From Coccinella septempunctata (Eukaryota > Arthropoda > Insecta > Coleoptera > Coccinellidae): a stretch of 64,000 nucleotides of DNA. Below are positions 1 to 11,170 of this stretch, in pieces; the first letter of the stretch is position 1, and each line of letters opens with the position of its first letter. The translations under genes and the position numbers were made by a program. The notes under the pieces are model-generated. The model searched no databases and had not been told where the DNA came from. It saw nothing but the letters and a program-made list of their open reading frames with translations. The DNA is taken from contig NC_058196.1 of assembly GCF_907165205.1 (NCBI RefSeq), forward strand, positions 10,768,501 to 10,832,500, read 5' to 3'.

Positions 1-172
1 GATGTCCACATTTATGATAGGACACTTTAACTGGTAAGATAGAACACGAGACATGATTGCATTATTTCAAGAATGTTCTCCCTTAGGAAATAGATATTCT
101 GGCATATTGACTCAAATAATTGAGCCGCTAGTACAGAACCGTAATGACTTATGGTATCAACAAGATGGCGCG
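1..172 (+). pseudogene. mariner-like transposase fragment, left part of element A
   Basis: This is the middle of a DDE/D transposase of the mariner/Tc1 superfamily. The frame from 53 contains the block WYQQDGA, which normally precedes the second catalytic aspartate. It stops being transposase at 172, where an LTR begins. The same protein resumes at 7789, so one transposase gene has been split by a 7.6-kb retroelement. A close relative on the opposite strand (8860-9984) shows the uninterrupted order. The N-terminal part lies outside the window. Not functional. Confidence 0.85.
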
Positions 173-387
173 AGTTATATATCCGAGAACGATGAACTTC
201 GTTGGAAGATCGCAGGAAGTGCGATCTCAGCATCGTCTCATTTTCCTTAAACTAGGAAAGTGTACCGAGGTTATAAAATATAATTTTATCATCATTGAAT
301 CAGTTCTGACATAACTTTCACTGTATATACGTATTGTATGAAATATAGCTTTTTTAAAACGCTTTTCCTGCCTTAATAAATATAACT
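173..387 (+). repeat. Gypsy-1 5' LTR
   Basis: About 215 bp. It matches 7573-7788 with few substitutions and small indels. An AATAAA signal lies 11-16 bases before the end. The last T is shared with the first T of the primer binding site. Confidence 0.9.
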
Positions 388-397
388 GGCGCAGTCG
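387..397 (+). promoter_or_regulatory. primer binding site, tRNA-Ser-like
   Basis: TGGCGCAGTCG directly abuts the 5' LTR. It is complementary to the 3' end (CGACTGCGCCA) of insect serine tRNAs as I know them. The match stops after 11 bases (ACGGAG follows). Serine tRNA priming is known for the 17.6/297 errantivirus group. Confidence 0.65.
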
Positions 398-631
398 ACG
401 GAGTTTCACGGAGTTTTCATTGTGAAAAACTTTAGAGTTCTACCCTCTTTTTGGTGAAACGAGAACCTACCCACAGCAGTTACAGTCAATAATCCATCCA
501 GGAGGAAAAAGATAATGCGGTTGTGGATAATCATAACAAGGTGGTGAGCGTATTTTTATACTCAGAGGTCAGACTCCTCTAATCCTAGTATTGACTCTGT
601 AGCGGAAAACAATTCTGAATTAGAGACAGAT

Positions 632-1742
632 TTGATAGAATTATTTAATAATCTTTCACTTAATAGTAATAATACAACTTTCAATATGCCTAACGCACCT
701 GAAAACTTTGATATCAAAAATTTAAGCATCATTTCCGATTTCGATGGGAATCCGAATAAATTACATAGGTTCATTCAAGCTTCGCAAACAATTTTGAATC
801 AGTATTTTGATGTTGAAAAACAAAATAACTTCCAAAATGTGTTGATATTGAATGGTATTTTGAATAAGCTTCACGGCAAAGCGGAAAAAGTTGTCGCATG
901 GAGCTACCAGTAATTGGAACGACATAAAAAATTCACTTCTATTACATTTTGGTGATCAACGAGATGAGAATTCTTTTAATCAGGATCTAGTTAATCTGAG
1001 GCAAAACTTCGGAGAATCTCCTCATGACTTCTATGAAAAAGTAATTACATTATTAAATACAATTTGTAATTATATTGATTTGAAATGTGAAGTTGGATAT
1101 AGAGCAAGTAAAAGAGACTTTTTCCAAAAACAAGCTTCAAAAACCTCTTTAGCCGGTTTAAGAGATCCTTTGGGTCCGATTATTAGGGCTATGAGGCCTA
1201 ATTCTTTATCTCAAGCTCTACAATTCATTATTGAAGAAGACAATATAAAACATTGCCAAAAATCTAATCAAACGGTAATAAATAATTCCAGAAAATTCAT
1301 GAATTATAGTAATCACAGAAATAATTCAAATAATTTTTCAAAATTTCGTCAAAACTTTTCCACAATGGTACCCATCGAACGACAAAATTTTGTTACGAAT
1401 CAGCAATTTCCTAGTAGACCCATTACTATTCAGAGAAATATAAGTTATAAAGAGCCGAAATATTTCAGTAACGCTCAAGTTTTCGGAAAGCAGCAACAAC
1501 CTGCACCTACTCCAACGAGTATATCTACTAATCATACTAAACAAAGAACTGAACCAATGAGTACCCCAACAAATAATAGATATTTTACAAACAGGCAAAA
1601 TCAATCCTTTCCTCAGAAACCAAATTTTATAAGTGAAGAGCTTTTTAATACCGAGTATCATAATAATCCTCACAGCTCTAAGGGAGAATTCGAAAATGAC
1701 GAAATTGCTGAAGATTACGAACAAAATTTTCGGAACGTTTAA
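632..1742 (+). pseudogene. Gypsy-1 gag, frameshifted
   Basis: Two overlapping frames (632-913 and 891-1742) together give one Gag-like protein, so a frameshift lies near 895-905. The first part resembles the N-terminal half of errantivirus Gag; the second holds a helical capsid-like stretch, then a long Asn/Gln-rich, low-complexity tail with no zinc knuckle. Absence of a CCHC knuckle is usual in errantivirus Gag. Assignment rests on position between primer binding site and protease and on composition. Confidence 0.7.
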
Positions 1743-2161
1743 TTTGAGACCCACAGCACATAATAGAATTTCATGTTTCTAATAGTAAACGCGAATTACC
1801 TTATATTGAAATTAAAAATCCCCCTCTTAAATTACTAATCGATACAGGATCAACAAAATCTTTTATTAATCCAGATTCAGCTAAAAAATATTATTCAAAT
1901 TTCATATTCAAAGAACCATTCACAGTCTCAACAGTCCATCAAACCTCTCATCATCAATTTTGTGCCAATATTCCTATATTTGCTGAGTTTAATAGACATA
2001 ATGAAAATTTCAAATTCTATCTATTCAAGTTTCATAATATTTATGACGGTTCAATTGGATTAGATAATCTAAAACTATTGGATGCATCACTTGATTTTCA
2101 TAGTTCTAAGCTCAACACTCCTTTTTCAACAATGCCAATAAAATCAAGAATCAGCAAATAA
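1743..2161 (+). pseudogene. Gypsy-1 retropepsin-like protease
   Basis: A frame with the motif LIDTGSTKSFI (about 1834-1866) matches the active site of retroviral-type aspartic proteases (D-T-G). It follows gag and precedes RT. The frame ends at a TAA near 2159. It presumably cleaved the Gag-Pol polyprotein. Confidence 0.7.
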
Positions 2162-2411
2162 AGCTCCATTCAAAATTAAAATTGATGCGAATTCTAGAAT
2201 CATTGCTAAAATTCCAATCAAACACCTATCTGGTGACGTGATAATACCGAAACGAATTATTTAATCTTGTGAAATTTCTGAGATTGTAACTTGTTCTAAA
2301 AATGGCCTAGCAAACGTAGAAATTTGTAATGAAACCAATGAAGATGTTATCCTCATTTTAAATAAACCGATTGAATCAATTTCTATACAGAATAATTTCG
2401 AAATCTTTCAA

Positions 2412-3900
2412 ATGGAAACTAATAATGATTCAGAATATATAAGCGTAGAAGAATCAATTAGAACCAATCATATGAATGAAGAAGAAAAATTTCATAATTT
2501 GAAATTATGTCGAAAATATCCAGATATCTTTAAGTTAGAGAATCAACCCCTTTCTTTTTCAAATCAGATAAAACACTCTATTAAAACTAAAGACGATATC
2601 CCTGTCTACACAAAATCTTATAGATATCCTTTAATTCATAAAGAGGAAGTTAAAAATCAAATAAATTCTATGTTAGAACAAGGTATTATCAGACCCAGCC
2701 AGTCACCTTGGTCATCGCCGATTTGGGTAGTATCAAAAAAAGCTGATGCATCTGGTAAACAAAAATGGAGAGTTGTCATAGATTTCCGAAAACTCAATGA
2801 GGAGACTATTGACGATAAATATCCTATACCTAATATAAATGATTTTCTTGATAAAATCGGCAAATGTCAATATTTTACAACACTAGATTCAGCTCGCGGA
2901 TTTCACCAAATAGAGATGGATCCTGCTGATATTCCTGAAACAGCTTTCAATGTAGAGAATGGCCACTACGAATTCCTACGTATGCCATTCGGATAAAAAA
3001 ATGCGGGTTCTACCTTTCAAAGGGTAATGGATAATGTACTCAGAGGACTTGAAAATTGTTTAGTCTATCTAGATGACATAATTGTCTTTTCAACATCATA
3101 ACAAGAACATATTGTTAATCTTTCAAAAGTTTTCAAGAGGCTCTGAGAGGCTAATTTCAAAATTCAGTTAGATAAATCAGAATTTCTAAAAAACGAAGTA
3201 GCTTATTTGGGGCATATTGTAACAACAGATGGAGTCAAACCAAATCCAGACAAAATTCAAGCTATCAAAAATTACCCAATACCTAAAACAACAAAAGAAA
3301 TTAAAGGATTTTTAGGGTTATTAGGATAATATAGAAAATTTATCCGTGACTTCGCGAGAATTACCAAACCTTTAACGGCCTCTTTAAAAAAAGGTGCAAA
3401 AATCGAGCACACCACATCGTTTATCAACTGTTTTGAATACTGTAAAAATTTGTTGATGAACGAACCTATTCTTCAATATCCGGACTTTTCAAAAGAATTT
3501 ATTATAACTACAGACGCTAGTAATTTTGCCATTGGTGCAGTCCTATCACAAGGAAAAATTGGTAACGATAAGCCGGTCGCATATGCATCAAGAACTCTCA
3601 ATGATAATGAGCAAAATTACAGTACAATTGAAAAGGAATTACTCTCTATCGTTTTGGGAAACTGAATAATTTAGACCTTACATTTTTGGCAGAAAATTTA
3701 AAATCGTAACAGATCATGAACCATTACAATGGCTTATGTCACTTAGGGAGCCTAATAGTAAGCTTTTAAGATGGAGATGGAGAAAACTCGAGGAATTTGA
3801 TTTCGAAATTGTTTACAAAAAAGGTAGTTCTAACACGAATGCAGATGCTCTATCGAGAGTCGCGATTCACAACAATGATTTTCTTGATTATATGGAGAAA
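2412..3900 (+). pseudogene. Gypsy-1 reverse transcriptase and RNase H
   Basis: RT starts in 2412-2996 with the standard Gypsy blocks (the SPIWVVSKK and VIDFRKLN regions). A stop interrupts the conserved MPFG..N region at 2994-2996. The catalytic YLDD box is readable at about 3065-3079, and further stops occur near 3100, 3145 and 3328. RNase H resumes at 3450 (TTDASNFAIGAVLSQ) and ends with the HADALSR-type block near 3840 (here NADALSR). Each stop differs from a sense codon by one base, so this is point-mutation decay of a standard Ty3/Gypsy polymerase. Not functional. Confidence 0.88.
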
Positions 3901-3950
3901 TTCAATAAAGAGAGTTTTCCGAGAAAAATACGAATAACGATAACGAGTCG

Positions 3951-4452
3951 ATGATTTTTAATTTGGAAGCAGCAGACGTTGAGGAGATATCATTCGAGAA
4001 ATTTGAGAAGCTTTTTAATGCAAATGAAATATATTATTGTTCAACTGTGACCGAAAAAATTGGCAATTTATTTGATGCTCCGGAATCCTACTCCCTTGCT
4101 CATTGTGTATCTGAAGATTTTTATATGAATTAGGTAGGGTATTGCACTTGATTTCAAAGAAAAATTCGGTAAAGTTCAAGAACTCAAATCTCAGAATAAA
4201 AGAACTGGAGATGTGGCTGAAATTTCACACAACAAAAGAAAAATTTATTACTCAATAACTGAGGAATTTTATTATAATCAACCACGATATGAAACAGTAT
4301 TCGAATCACTTTCCAATCTCAAAGAATTGTGTCAAAAAGACAATGTTAAATCCTTAGCATTACCAAAAATTTCATGTGATTCGGATGGACTAGAATGGAG
4401 AAAAATATTCAGTATTCAACTATATTTTTGCAAATTCCACCATAAACATTAA
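3951..4452 (+). pseudogene. macro domain of TARG1/OARD1 type inside Gypsy-1 pol
   Basis: The segment LFDAPESYSLAHCVSED (about 4065-4115), then after a short break GIALDFKEKFG, IYYSIT (from 4243), a PRYETV helix and LALPKISCDSDGLEW (about 4357-4398) follow the order of the OARD1/TARG1 macro-domain family. That family removes ADP-ribose from glutamate and hydrolyses O-acetyl-ADP-ribose. The aspartate equivalent to the catalytic one is present (4384-4386). The position of the catalytic lysine is glutamate (E at 4261-4263), and the GCG before the aspartate reads SCD. A stop and a frameshift lie at about 4131-4160. It lies between RNase H and integrase, where Gypsy elements normally have no such domain. 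Family assignment is by eye. Confidence 0.75.
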
Positions 4453-4592
4453 CATTTATTACTTATCTCAAGACGATTCAATCAATTCCAAGAATATTGA
4501 AAATCAGTACGAATCGGATGGTAATACTACAAATTCCAATCACGAAAATCCAATTCAAGAAGTCCCCATTTCTGAGAAAATTTTGAATATTT

Positions 4593-5510
4593 TTGACAAT
4601 CAAATTTTTTTCGAGCAAACAAAGAATTTTTGTTCAAATATCTACTAATGATTTGAAAAGGGAAATTATTGACTTTTTCAAAACATACTTAAGACCTAAT
4701 ATTCTTTACGCTTTGTATTCCAAAAAAAATAATTATTATAAAGAAATATGCGAAATTCTTAGAAAAATATTTAAACAATCCGCTTTCAAATTATTGAAGT
4801 GCAATGAAATCTTAGAAGACGTGGAAGAAAAAGACGAGCAGGTTAGAATTGTTAAATATATGCATGAGGGAAAAACAAACCACAAGGGAATTTCTGAAAC
4901 TATTTCTAGAGTAAAGAGAACATATTATTGGCCTGGTATCCAAAATGATGTAACGGAGTATATTAATAATTGCGAATTATGTCAAATTAATAAATATGAT
5001 AGAGACCCTCCAAATCAAAAATTAATGCTTACACCCACGCCATGTAAACCCTTCGAAATTGTGAACATTGACACTTTTCAAGCACAAAACAAGAAATTTC
5101 TTACAATTGTCGATGCCTTTTCGAAATACGCCCAAGCATATCCATTAATTTCTCTTACAGCTATAGAAATAGTAAGATCTCTTGTAATTTTCATGACGCA
5201 TCACGGTTCACCGTCAACAGTAGTGATGGATAATGGAACAGAGTTCAAAACTAGTATTGTATCTGAATTTCTTGAACCACACCAAATTTCTCCTCATTAT
5301 ATCACAGTAAATAATTCACAATCCAATGGTATCATCGAAAGATTTTATTCTACTATATTAGAACATTTGAAAATTTTAAAAAGTAAAAACAATGATTCAT
5401 TGAATATTGAAGACTTAATGCCCTACGCAATATTTGGATATAATAATTCTATTCATTCCTTGACGAAGCAGAAACCTATTGACATAATTAACGGCCATTT
5501 GAATAGTTAG
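4593..5510 (+). pseudogene. Gypsy-1 integrase
   Basis: Open for 305 codons. It contains an HHCC zinc-binding segment (H-x5-H in HEGKTNH, then CELCQ near 4974-4988) and a DDE core with D in NIDTF (about 5070), D in VMDNGTE (about 5228) and E in GIIERF (about 5338). The frame stops at 5510 within the C-terminal region; related sequence continues to about 5830. A typical errantivirus-type integrase. The core is intact, but it cannot be made from the broken pol upstream. Confidence 0.85.
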
Positions 5511-6081
5511 GATCCCCTCAATATAGATGTAAACAAAGCCATTATTAATAACTATGTAGAAAACCATAAACAAAAAACTAGAGAAATTTACAAAAGACTG
5601 AATGAACTGATGGGGGAGAGGAACATCATAGAAAAGTAAAATCAAAATAGACATGATCCTTTAACATATAAACCTAGTACCATCGCAAACAGAAAAATTA
5701 AATCCGACATGAGAAATAAGCTCACTACAAAATTTTCAGAAGAGAGAGTACTACGTAATCGGAAAATTAAAATAGATAGTGATAAGAGAATTTTGCACAA
5801 ACAAAACCTCAAAAAACCTAAAACTTAATCTAAGAAACTTTTTCAGGCTAATCCTAATGATCCTGGTGACAGCATAGGACATTCAAATAAGAAACCTGAA
5901 GGACAATCCGGGAGTCCTTCCAATTCTCCTAGGGAAAGCGAAAGTTAGAAGCAAATTTCACAGTTTCATACATTACTATGACCTTCAACCCATCTCCACA
6001 CAGTTAAAATATTTAGAATTTCATTAAAAGACAGTATCTAATACTATTTCAAATACTTCAAGCTCCGGGTTTCGTACAGAA

Positions 6082-7551
6082 TTGGAAAATCATAAAAAGT
6101 TTTATGAATATCAATTAAGCTCAGCAAAACAGAAATTGAAAAGTTTGATATCAATGGGAAGATCAAAAAGAAGAATTATTGATGGATTGGGAACCATAAT
6201 AAAAAGTATTACTGGTAATTCAGATGCAAATGACGCATTACATTATGCTTCGGCATTAAAAGAACTTCAAAATAATCAAAAGGATATTATGTTCAATTTA
6301 AATGCAGGTATTTCATTAACCGGTGAAGTAATCGAAAATTTCAATCAAACTATTTCTGTCCTCAGAAATAATCGAAAAACAATTGCTTCCCAACTTGAAG
6401 GAATTTCAGGAAAATTTGATCAATCAAGTGATAATTTTTATATGTATATTCAGATTAAAAATCTCATGGACCAAATCGAAATATCTGTCAATATTATTAT
6501 AGAATTAATCGATGAAATTGAAAACGCCATTAGTTTTTCCAGACCCGGAATATTGCATCATAGCATTATTAAATTATATTCAATTATCAATAAAACAAAA
6601 AATTTATATAGTTCAAGTAATCTGATATTCGTCGACGAGAAAGAATATCACAGATTTTATGAATTGATAAAAGTAGATGCATATTTTGTTGAATTCAGAA
6701 TTGTTTTCGTTCTTCATTTTCCTATTGTACACCCCAAAGCTTTTTCTCATTACCATTTATTTTCAATCCCAACTATAAACAACACTATTGTTATTCCCAA
6801 AAATACCTATCTGACAAGCAATGAAAAATGGTATCAATACGCCTCTTCGCCTTGTATTGATTTACATCCACTATATTACTGCGAAAACGACAAACTCAAT
6901 AATGGGCCAGAAGTAGAAGATTGCCTGTTCCAGCTACTGCAACTCCAAAAATCCACTGGTTCCTGCCAAAATCACCCTGTGGAAACTAGCAAGAACGTTG
7001 TCCAGCAGATTGGTAATGGAAGATTCGTCATGTTAGCTCCAACGGGGATGAAAATTCGCACAGTATGCAGAAGAACCGACGTCAGCACATTGAAGGGAAA
7101 CTTCCTGCTAAATGTACCAAAAGGATGTCATTTCGAAAACTCTCAAGAAAAATTCTACAACGACAAGGATATCTTGAAGGGAGAACCGATGTACCTTCCT
7201 CAAATTGCTGCCGAGTTGAATGCAACAACCCTAACTGCATTCAAAATAAAACTTGAAGATTTTTCATTGGACCAAATACACAAATTGAAGAAGAAACAAG
7301 AGGAAATTCAACCCTTAATGGAAAAGCAAAAAAGTACCAAATCATTGCATGAAGTCCTGATGATTATCATTTATTTGCTAATTTTCATAATTATCTCCTA
7401 TTTTGGATCAAGGAAAATTATGTTGTGGCTAAGATCCAGGGTTCCAAGAAATCAAACAGAAACAGGAGAATTCCAACCACGAGCAGTTCCACGAAATCAA
7501 CCAGAGAGAGAAGAATCCCATGCTAGAGCAGTTCCATTCTTCACTACGTAG
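6082..7551 (+). CDS. Gypsy-1 env-like glycoprotein ORF
   Basis: 489 codons without a stop. Near residue 30 a basic furin-like site (RSKRR) is followed by a hydrophobic glycine-containing segment, the arrangement known for Env of insect errantiviruses and baculovirus F proteins. The middle has paired cysteines; a transmembrane helix lies at about residues 425-445, then a charged tail. The start codon chosen is only the first methionine of the frame: the normal leader with signal peptide is encoded further 5' and joined by splicing in this group. It is conspicuously better preserved than gag and pol. I make no claim that it is expressed. Confidence 0.75.
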   Translation: MENHKKFYEYQLSSAKQKLKSLISMGRSKRRIIDGLGTIIKSITGNSDANDALHYASALKELQNNQKDIMFNLNAGISLTGEVIENFNQTISVLRNNRKTIASQLEGISGKFDQSSDNFYMYIQIKNLMDQIEISVNIIIELIDEIENAISFSRPGILHHSIIKLYSIINKTKNLYSSSNLIFVDEKEYHRFYELIKVDAYFVEFRIVFVLHFPIVHPKAFSHYHLFSIPTINNTIVIPKNTYLTSNEKWYQYASSPCIDLHPLYYCENDKLNNGPEVEDCLFQLLQLQKSTGSCQNHPVETSKNVVQQIGNGRFVMLAPTGMKIRTVCRRTDVSTLKGNFLLNVPKGCHFENSQEKFYNDKDILKGEPMYLPQIAAELNATTLTAFKIKLEDFSLDQIHKLKKKQEEIQPLMEKQKSTKSLHEVLMIIIYLLIFIIISYFGSRKIMLWLRSRVPRNQTETGEFQPRAVPRNQPEREESHARAVPFFTT

Positions 7552-7572
7552 ACACCTTTCCGAGGATGGAGG

Positions 7573-7788
7573 AGTTATATATCCGAGAACGATGAACTTC
7601 GTTGGAAGATCGCAGGAAGTGCAATCTCAGCATCGTCTCATTATCCTTAAACTAAGAAAGTGTACCGAGGTTATAAAATATAATTTTATCATCATTGAAT
7701 CAGTTCTGACATAATTTTCACTGTATATACGTATTGTATGAAATATAGCTTTTTTAAAAACGCATTTCCTGCCTTAATAAATATAACT
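7573..7788 (+). repeat. Gypsy-1 3' LTR with preceding polypurine tract
   Basis: 216 bp, matching the 5' LTR. A purine-rich tract (GAGGATGGAGG, 7562-7572) abuts it, fitting the plus-strand primer. The next four bases are the target duplication CGCG. Confidence 0.9.
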
Positions 7789-8632
7789 CGCGACTCCAGA
7801 CAATTCACTCAATGTGTCAAATATCCTCTACAGGCTATTTGAAGATCGATGGTTGGCGAACAATGGTCCACATCTTCGGCCACCACGTTCTCACGATTTA
7901 ACTCCTTTAGACTATTATGTTTGGGGTAGGATAAAAAATATTGTCTACTCAACTCCCCTGACTGGTAAAGAGGACTGCATAGAATGAGTCAGAAATGCGT
8001 TCAGGTTTGTTTAGATTTTCAGTTTTGAAACTCAATTTGGTTTTTAAACACTTTTGCAGAACTCTTCCTCCCGATGACATAAGAAGAGCAACGCACGAAG
8101 CATTCCTGAGACGTATAAATAAATGTCTAGAAATCAACGGTAAAAACTTTCAGCATCTTCTCTAGTTATAACTGCGAGAGTTTGCCATGGTTCTCCTAAT
8201 AGTAACTTGAAGTCGGTTTCAAGAAGGGGAGAAAAATCTACAGCATGGTTCAAATAACAGTTCCTGAAAATTTCATCTTTTTGGCGTGAAGGGAAAAATA
8301 ATAGCTGAAAATTCAAGACGAAAAACAGTTTTTTGTGAATAACTCAGAAAATATGCATTTTAGGGCAAGGGTGTGATGAATACACTCACATTATTTTTTA
8401 ACGTAGATTCAATATCTGCCATAAAAAAATGGGGTTCTAATTTGAAAAAATTGATTTTTCACGATTTTGTCATCCCTAACTTTGAAAGCGATTTTTTCAC
8501 CCCCTGTATCATGAATCGCGATTTCCATTTTTAAAGTGGATACATCAATCTTACATCTTGAAAAATCCCAAAAATGAAAAATTTCCATCCAAAAACCTCG
8601 AAGCTATTCTTGATTCAGCGGAGCTCTATTTT
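7789..8632 (+). pseudogene. mariner-like element A, right part with 3' terminal repeat
   Basis: Transposase sequence resumes after the Gypsy-1 3' LTR and reads through the region before the third catalytic aspartate (WPPRSPDL type, degraded here to PPRSHDL) to about 8142. It has a stop near 7985. From about 8200 to 8632 comes a terminal sequence that recurs at 10290-10684 and, inverted and shortened, at 8640-8760. So the element ends in unusually long terminal inverted repeats of about 400 bp. Confidence 0.8.
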
Positions 8633-8844
8633 AAATAGAGCACAAAAAACTGTTTTTCGTCTTGAATTTTCAGCTATTTCTTTTCCCTTCACGCCAAAAA
8701 GATGAAATTTTCAGGAATTGTTATTTGAACCATGCTGTAGATTTTTCACCCCTTCTTGAAACCGACTTCAAGTTACTATTAGGAGAACCATGGCAAATTC
8801 TCGCAGTTATAAGTAGAGAAGATGCTCAAAGTTTCGACCGTTAA
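8134..8844. repeat. palindrome joining mariner elements A and B
   Basis: 8134-8340 is the inverted copy of 8640-8844, with about 300 bp between. The arms are the 3' ends of two mariner-like elements facing each other. Element B's end is shortened: after the AAATAGAGC next to the junction it jumps straight to the inner CACAAAAAACTG block. Both arms encode the same 60-residue overlapping ORF, which is repeat sequence and not a gene. Confidence 0.8.
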
Positions 8845-10684
8845 TTTCTAGACATTTATTTATACGTCTCAGGAATGCTTCATGCGTTGCTCTTCTTATT
8901 TCATCGGGAGGAAGAGATCTGCAAAAGTGTTTAAAAACCAAATTATGTTTCAAAACTATGAATCTAAAAATCTAAACAAACCTGAACGCATTTCTGACTC
9001 GTTCTGTGCAGTCCGCTTTATCAGTCAGGGGAGTTGAGTAGACAATATTTTTTATCCTACCCCAAACATAATAGTATAAAGGAGTTAAATCGGGAGAACG
9101 TGGTGGCCAAAGATGTGGACCATTGTTCGCCAACCATCGATCTTCAAATAGCCTGTAGAGGATATTTGACACATTGAGTGAATTGTGTGGAGGCGCGCCA
9201 TCTTGTTGATACCATAAGTCATTATGGTTCTGTACTAGCGGCTCAATTATTTGAGTCAATATGTCAGAATATCTATCTCCTAAGGGAGAACATTGTTTAA
9301 ATAATGCAAACATGTGTAGTGTTCTATCTTACCAGTTGAATTCCCATCATAAATGTGAACATCGAGAATTGCATTATTTTTGATGGCGCAAAAAACATTG
9401 AAACTCCAGGTCTCTTGAAAGTTCCATTGTCTGAAGTGGTGGTTGTTCTCTTCATCCCACTAATGACTGTTATGCCTATTGAAAGAACTATTCTTTGTGA
9501 ATTCAGATTCATCTTTTCAAATTATATAGTCCAAAAAGTTTTCATTCTCTTGAAATCGAATCATCATAGCTTCGCCAAACTCTGTTCTCCTGACGAAATC
9601 AGTTTCCTTCAAATGCTGTACCCTATTGAATTTATATGGGTGCATTTTATGTTTTTTTAATACTCTCCAAACACTCGATTGAGATAATCCCAGATAAATC
9701 TCAGCATCTTCGAGAGAATTTTGAGGATTCACACGAAAATATGCAAGAACTGTAATTTCGTTGTTCTCATCTTATACTACTTTTTTTTCTCTGTGTATAG
9801 TTTTCTTAACGAAAGATCTGACATTTCTCAAGTTTGTCATGGTTCTATTAATTGTATCTCTCGTTGGTCTGGGTCGGTCAGGAAACCTCTCAATGAACAG
9901 TCGAATCGTTCTATCTACGACTTCATTACATTTTCCATGAAGTAGAATGAGATTTAAATAATCTTCATTGGTAAAATTAGGCATAGTGATCGATTTTATA
10001 ACTCAATACGAATTATCACCAAATTAATAGTAAACACACAATGCTACTGAATAAAGAGGAATTTGGCAGATGTAATTAATGATTTCTATCATTAAAAAAA
10101 AAGAATGTAAAACATGGTAAGTTTTTGCATATGGTTCATAAGGAATTATTTATTTATCACTGGAGAGAAAACCGATGGCCGATTAGTTGAAATAAAGAGG
10201 TACCCGATCTAAATTCGAATCAAAATTCGCCATCTATTTAGGAACAACCTGTAACTTTTTTCTCTTGCATATTAGGGTAATAAAATCTAAAACATGGTTT
10301 AAGTAACAGTTCCTGAAAATTTCATCTTTTTGGCGTGAAGGGAAAAAAAATAGCTGAAAATTCAAGACGAAAAACAGTTTTTTGTGAACAACTCAGAAAA
10401 TATCTACTTTAGGGCAAGGGTGTGATGCATACACTGACATTATTTTTCAACGTAGATTCAATATTTGCCATAAAAAAATGTTCTTATTGTTCTTATTTGA
10501 AAAAATTGATTTTTCACGATTTTGTCATCCCTAATTTTGAAAGCGATTTTTTCACCCCCTGTATCATGAATCGTGATTTCGATTTTTAAAGTGGATACAT
10601 CAATCTTACATCTTGAAAAATCCCAAAAATGAAAATTTTCCATCCAACAACCTCGAAGTTATTCTTGTTTCAGCGGAGCTCTAT
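8640..10684 (-). mobile_element. mariner-like element B
   Basis: Opposite orientation to element A. Terminal inverted repeats are 10290-10684 (5' end of the element) and the truncated 8640-8760. The transposase (8860-9984) has frameshifts. The 9985-10289 stretch is its 5' leader; I see nothing else there. Confidence 0.8.
8860..9984 (-). pseudogene. mariner-superfamily transposase, element B
   Basis: Starts at a methionine at 9984 with an N-terminal helix-turn-helix region (9772-9984, then 9517-9732). The first catalytic aspartate (DES motif) lies near 9510, the second in QQDGAPPH (about 9207), the third in WPPRSPDL (about 9100). Counting residues gives 36 between the second and third acidic residues. 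Frameshifts separate the four pieces. Probable length near 370 residues, as in the intact relative at 44569-45633. Non-functional. Confidence 0.85.
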
Positions 10685-11170
10685 TTTCGATTTTTTTTTC
10701 GAATTTTCCCGCTCAGAGAGAATTTTCCGAACAAAACTGAAAAATGTTGCATCAAAATAGCTTGAAATTTTCTAAAGAATCTATTTCTGCAATAAAAAAA
10801 TGGTGTTCTAATTTGAAAAACGGAAGTTGACGTCATTTTCGGAGAAACCGGAGGTGCTCATGCCTTGAAAATATTTTAGATTTCATCAGCATCGTGAAAT
10901 ACTTATAAGTGCTGAATTTCATGAAAATACGTTCAGTAGTTTCCCGTATAAATATGGTTGAGGTTCCTCGTGAAAGACCCTGTATGTCTGTAAGACGTAT
11001 GGGAAGTGACAACGTTACAAACTCGGTACGTTAGTAGTTAAGGGTTAAAATTGAAAAATTCAATGACAAACAATCGAATACAGTCGATTGTCCCATAATA
11101 ATATTGAAACAATATAATCGTTGAAAATAGCTCAAACGGAATTGAACTAATTTGACGGAAAGAAATTAAA
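10685..11170. other. spacer without recognisable gene
   Basis: Low-complexity AT-rich sequence between mariner element B and the end of BEL-1. No ORF of interest and no LTR that I can match to the other side of BEL-1. Confidence 0.5.

Larger units (their letters stand above)
173..7788 (+). mobile_element. errantivirus-like Gypsy element (Gypsy-1), complete but decayed
   Basis: Near-identical terminal repeats (173-387 and 7573-7788) start AGTTAT and end ATAACT, the AGTTA...TAACT form known from insect errantiviruses. Both ends are flanked by the 4-bp direct repeat CGCG (169-172 and 7789-7792), an alternating pyrimidine-purine target as expected for this group. Internal order is gag, protease, RT, RNase H, a macro domain, integrase, then an env-like ORF. 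Gag and pol carry frameshifts and stops, while the env ORF is open for 489 codons. It sits inside a mariner transposase gene. Its LTRs differ at only a few sites, so insertion is not very old although coding decay is already marked. Confidence 0.9.
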
